From Sphaerimonospora mesophila NBRC 14179 = JCM 3151 (GTDB taxonomy: Bacteria; Actinomycetota; Actinomycetes; Streptosporangiales; Streptosporangiaceae): 64,000 bases of DNA. Both the position numbers and the translations under genes were made by a program. The stretch is taken from contig BCRI01000009.1 in the NCBI GenBank assembly GCA_001552515.1, positions 1-64,000 of the forward strand. Direction: 5' to 3'. The notes beneath the pieces are model-generated. The model saw nothing but the letters and a program-made list of their open reading frames with translations, was not told where the DNA came from and ran no database searches. Below, piece by piece: positions 61,070-64,000 of this stretch; position 1 is the stretch's first letter; each line of letters opens with the position of its first letter.

Positions 61070-61915
61070 ATGGACATCCGGCCGCGGGAAAGAACCGCGC
61101 CCCACGGGGGAAGAAACGTGAGGAGCGTCTGGAATCGGGAGGTGGTCGGCGTGTCCGTGCTGGAGAGGGCCGCTCCCCATCCGCTTCCGGACGAGGGCGC
61201 CCGGCACGGCCGGCTCGCCGCCCGCCCCGCGATCAGCCGTACCACCGCCGAGCCGGGCCTGCACCGGCTGGACGGGCAGGCGCTGCTGCACGTGCCACGC
61301 GACCTGCCGGACGGACCGTCCCGGCTGGCCGTGGTCCTGCACGGGGCCGGTGGTACGGCACAGCAGGCGCTGCGCTGGCTGGCCGATCAGGCGAACGGTC
61401 TCGGCATGCTGATCCTCGCCCCGCAGGCGATCTCCACGACCTGGGACGTGATCGTGGGCGGGTACGGCCCGGACGTGGCGCGGATCGACACCGCGCTGCA
61501 CGAGGTGTTCGCCAGGACGACGGTCGACGCGGAAGCGGTCGCCGTCGCGGGATTCTCCGACGGCGCGTCCTACGCGCTTTCCCTCGGTGTGTCCAACGGA
61601 GACCTGTTCCGCGCCGTGCTCGCCTTCTCCCCGGGTTTCATGGCGCCCATGGTCCGCCACGGATGCCCGAGGATGTTCATCTCGCACGGCATGTCCGACC
61701 GGGTGCTGCCGATCGACGTCTGCAGCAGGCGCCTCGTCCCCGGGCTGCGGCGGAACGGCTACGAGGTCACCTACAAGGAATTCGCCGGCGGGCACGAGGT
61801 GCCGGTCAGGATCGCCGCGGCGGCGGTGCGATGGTGGTGCGGCGCCGAACGGCCGGCCGAGTCCCTGTCCCCCCAGTCCCCCCAGTCGCCCCAGTCCCCC
61901 CGGTCCCGCGTCTGA
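61070..61915 (+). CDS. alpha/beta hydrolase, PHB-depolymerase/phospholipase-carboxylesterase type
   Basis: 281 residues. Oxyanion region LAVVLHGAGG, nucleophile Ser163 in AGFSDGASYAL, acid in HGMSDRVLP and base in GGHEVPV, the order of carboxylesterase/PHB-depolymerase-like enzymes. No signal peptide, so an intracellular esterase. ATG 61070 follows AAAGGGGTGGG; the conserved domain starts later, so GTG 61151 is also possible. The last ~20 residues (SPQSPQSPQSPRSRV) come from a CCCCAGTC repeat, and the gene's final 110 bp overlap the end of the converging MFS gene. Confidence 0.82.
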   Translation: MDIRPRERTAPHGGRNVRSVWNREVVGVSVLERAAPHPLPDEGARHGRLAARPAISRTTAEPGLHRLDGQALLHVPRDLPDGPSRLAVVLHGAGGTAQQALRWLADQANGLGMLILAPQAISTTWDVIVGGYGPDVARIDTALHEVFARTTVDAEAVAVAGFSDGASYALSLGVSNGDLFRAVLAFSPGFMAPMVRHGCPRMFISHGMSDRVLPIDVCSRRLVPGLRRNGYEVTYKEFAGGHEVPVRIAAAAVRWWCGAERPAESLSPQSPQSPQSPRSRV

Positions 61916-63041
61916 GCACGCCGGCGCCCAGCAGGACCGCGGCCAGCATGGCGGTGACGAGGGTGAAGGAGACCGGCAGCGTGCTCGCCTCGGCGATCCA
62001 GCCGATCGCGCTCGGCGCCAGGAAACCGGCGGAATAGCTGATCGTCGCCGCCCCCGCCACACCCTCGCTGGGCGTGTTCGCCGCGTTGCCCGCGGCCGCG
62101 AACACCAGCGGGATGATCACTGCGATCCCCAGGCCGATCAGCATGAATCCGACGATCGCCGGCAGGGGTTCGCGGGCGATCACGACGATGACCCCGCCGA
62201 GGGACCCGAGCGTCCCGCCGAGACGTACGACCGCCACGGTGCCCAGGCGGCGGACCACGGCGTCGCCGCAGAACCGCCCGGCCGCCATGGTGAAGGCGAA
62301 CGCGCTGTAGCTCGCGGCGGCGACCCCGGGCGAGGCCCCGGTGACCTGGGTCAGGTAGACGGCGCACCAGTCATGTCCGGCCGCTTCGGCGAACACCGCG
62401 CAGAAGCCGACGAGCCCGATGATCAGTACGGCGCGTGACGGCAGCGCGAACCTCGGCGGCTCCGCCGCGCCCGCCTCCGACCGCACATCGAGCAGCAGGC
62501 CGCCGACGACGGCGCCGGCCACGGCCAGCGCGAACGCCATGACCCCCAGGTGGAGGCGGGCGTCGACTTCGGCGTGCGCGGCCACCGAGCCCACGCCGCC
62601 GCCGATCAGCCCGCCGAGACTCCACATCCCGTGCAGTCCTGACATGATCGATCGGCCCACCCGCTGTTCGATCACCACACCCTGCGCGTTCATCGCCACA
62701 TCGGACATCCCCGAAGCGGCGCCGTACACCGCGAGGGTCGCGCAGAGCACGGGCAGGTTCGGCGCGAGCGCGGGGAGGGCGAGCGCCCCGCACCACAGGC
62801 AGATCAGCCACCGGGTGACCGCGCGGCCGCCGTACCGATGGGTGATGCGGCTCGCGGTGGGCATCGTGAGCAGGGAGCCGACCGCGGGCGCGAGCAGGGC
62901 CAGGCCGAGCTCGCCGGTGTTCACGTTCAGCTGGTCCTGCAGCCAGGGGATGCGAGTGGCGAAGCTGCCCATCACCGCGCCGTGGAGCGCGAACGTGACC
63001 GAGACGGCGACACGGGCCCGCCGCAACGACTGCTGATCCAC
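61806..63041 (-). CDS. MFS transporter, fucose-permease/YbjJ-like
   Basis: 411 residues with twelve predicted membrane segments. The opening (SVTFALHGAVMGSFATRIPWLQDQLNV) and SGLHGMWSLGGLIGGGVGSVAAHA are typical of the YbjJ/FucP-like MFS group; substrate not predictable. GTG 63041 is the reported start. The C-terminal tail (GGTGATGGTGGTG) is encoded by the same short repeat that makes the SPQ tail of the converging esterase, and the two genes overlap by 110 bp there. The tail lies beyond the last membrane segment and may be a read-through extension created by repeat expansion. Confidence 0.85.
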   Translation of the reverse strand: MDQQSLRRARVAVSVTFALHGAVMGSFATRIPWLQDQLNVNTGELGLALLAPAVGSLLTMPTASRITHRYGGRAVTRWLICLWCGALALPALAPNLPVLCATLAVYGAASGMSDVAMNAQGVVIEQRVGRSIMSGLHGMWSLGGLIGGGVGSVAAHAEVDARLHLGVMAFALAVAGAVVGGLLLDVRSEAGAAEPPRFALPSRAVLIIGLVGFCAVFAEAAGHDWCAVYLTQVTGASPGVAAASYSAFAFTMAAGRFCGDAVVRRLGTVAVVRLGGTLGSLGGVIVVIAREPLPAIVGFMLIGLGIAVIIPLVFAAAGNAANTPSEGVAGAATISYSAGFLAPSAIGWIAEASTLPVSFTLVTAMLAAVLLGAGVLRRGTGGTGATGGTGGTGTRPAVRRRTTIAPPPRRS

Positions 63042-63201
63042 TGCTTAACGGTACAGGATGGGAGTTTTGCCCGGAATCTACAATTACGGGGACAACGTGC
63101 GGGACCGGGCGAATGAGACGCCCACTGACCAGCGAACTCCGGGATTAGGGGATCATAGTTTCCGATGTGTACCGCGTGTGTCTGTCCCGGAGGAGCCTGA
63201 G

Positions 63202-64000
63202 ATGGTCGAGAACATGATCGACGATGGGTCGGGTTTCGCCGATCTCGAGCTGCTTCCCGAACTGCTCAAGGCGCTGGCCGACCTGGGCTACGAGGAGCCC
63301 ACCCCCATCCAGCGGGAGGCCATCCCACCCCTGCTGGAGGGGCGGGACCTGCTGGGGCAGGCAGCAACCGGGACCGGCAAGACGGCCGCGTTCGCGCTTC
63401 CCGTGCTGCAGCGGATGCACGACCTGCGTACCCGGGGGGATGGGAACGGGGACGGCGACGGCAAGCCGATGGCGCTCGTGCTCCTGCCCACGCGAGAGCT
63501 CGCCGTGCAGGTCTCCGAGGCGATGCACCGCTATGGCCGCGACCTCGGTGCGCGGGTCCTGCCCATCTACGGCGGACAGCCGATCGGGCGGCAGCTGCGG
63601 GCGCTCGAGCGCGGCGTCGACGTGGTGGTCGCGACGCCGGGGCGTGCCCTCGATCACATCGGCCGGGGCACGCTCGCCCTGGACGGGCTGAAGATGATCG
63701 TGCTCGACGAGGCCGACGAGATGCTCGACATGGGGTTCGCCGAGGACATCGACGCGATCCTCCAGGACGTCCCGGAGGAGCGGCAGACCGTGCTCTTCTC
63801 GGCCACCATGCCGCCGCGCATCAACGGGATGGCCCGCAGCCACCTGCGCGACCCGGTCCGCATCAAGATCGAGCGTGAGCGGCCCGCCGCCGGTGAGGCT
63901 CCGCTGGTACGGCAGAGCGCGTACATCGTCGCGCGCCCCCACAAGCCGGCCGCCCTCGGGCGGGTGCTCGACGTGGAGGCCCCGACCGCCGCGATCGTGT
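63202..64000 (+). CDS. DEAD-box ATP-dependent RNA helicase, N-terminal part
   Basis: Runs off the right edge; 266 codons are seen. ATG 63202 follows GGAGGAG at seven bases. Motifs in order: Q motif (GYEEPTPIQREAIPPLLEG), Walker A ATGTGKTAA, PTRELAVQ (Ia), TPGRALDHI (Ib), LDEADEMLDMGF (II) and FSATMPP (III). The early layout and the LDEADEMLDMGF form fit the DeaD/CsdA group of ribosome-associated cold-shock helicases; a C-terminal DbpA-type RNA-binding domain would lie outside the window. RecA domain 2 has just begun at the edge. Confidence 0.95.
   Translation, partial: MVENMIDDGSGFADLELLPELLKALADLGYEEPTPIQREAIPPLLEGRDLLGQAATGTGKTAAFALPVLQRMHDLRTRGDGNGDGDGKPMALVLLPTRELAVQVSEAMHRYGRDLGARVLPIYGGQPIGRQLRALERGVDVVVATPGRALDHIGRGTLALDGLKMIVLDEADEMLDMGFAEDIDAILQDVPEERQTVLFSATMPPRINGMARSHLRDPVRIKIERERPAAGEAPLVRQSAYIVARPHKPAALGRVLDVEAPTAAIV

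Overview
The window is very GC-rich (third codon positions almost always G or C), with many GTG starts, GGAGG-type ribosome sites, ATGA gene overlaps, a DevS/DevR pair, RamB/AceA and LCP proteins. That points to a filamentous actinomycete. A Streptosporangiaceae-like genus is my guess and was not tested. All identifications come from reading motifs and remembered family sequences; no database search was run.

Layout. (1) 1-6.7 kb, carbohydrate use: the end of a GH13 glucosidase, a LacI repressor, an edd-glk-eda Entner-Doudoroff operon joined by ATGA overlaps, and a divergent ROK repressor. (2) 6.7-24.4 kb, mixed core and accessory genes: a voltage-gated cation channel, a subtilase/small protein/P-loop kinase operon, cell-wall LCP protein, zinc peptidase, LysR, a PLP enzyme, and a scarred stretch at 16.4-19.2 kb holding a histidine-kinase tail, a DinB-type tail and a frameshifted Tn3-type transposase piece. 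A three-gene ABC exporter and a lipase follow. (3) 24.4-32.6 kb: an ABC ATPase, divergent aceA and ramB, an acyl-CoA dehydrogenase behind tandem operators, an orphan sensor kinase and a NUDIX-like protein. (4) 32.7-36.2 kb and 50.1-59.1 kb: two halves of what looks like one DevR (DosR)-type hypoxia/dormancy regulon. It contains universal stress proteins, CBS-BON proteins, an Acg-type nitroreductase, a DoxX-like protein, DevS, DevR, a P-type ATPase and a BON-methyltransferase fusion. A recurring box, GGGAC-N4-GNCCC, lies in front of most of these genes. (5) 36.3-50.1 kb, inserted between the halves: a MarR/MFS/MarR efflux module, an HTH-STAND regulator, about 1 kb of noncoding DNA, and a six-gene operon. 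(6) 59.3-64 kb: an orphan sensor kinase, an esterase, an MFS permease and the start of a DEAD-box helicase.

The six-gene operon (41,766-50,071) is the most interesting part. It encodes a TrpF-like protein without the catalytic cysteine, a eukaryote-type uracil phosphoribosyltransferase, an EamA exporter, an indigoidine-synthetase NRPS (A-Ox-T-TE) with a PptA-like tautomerase at its end, a PsuG-type C-glycosidase and a PRPP synthetase. The set matches the logic of minimycin/oxazinomycin C-nucleoside biosynthesis: the NRPS makes a glutamine-derived precursor, the PsuG-like enzyme joins it to ribose 5-phosphate through a C-C bond, and the UPRT and exporter protect the host. The TrpF-like gene, the PRPP synthetase and the missing HAD phosphatase suggest a variant pathway.

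A second unexplained structure is an approximately 243-bp three-tier palindrome that occurs twice, at 6,717-6,960 and 52,657-52,898.
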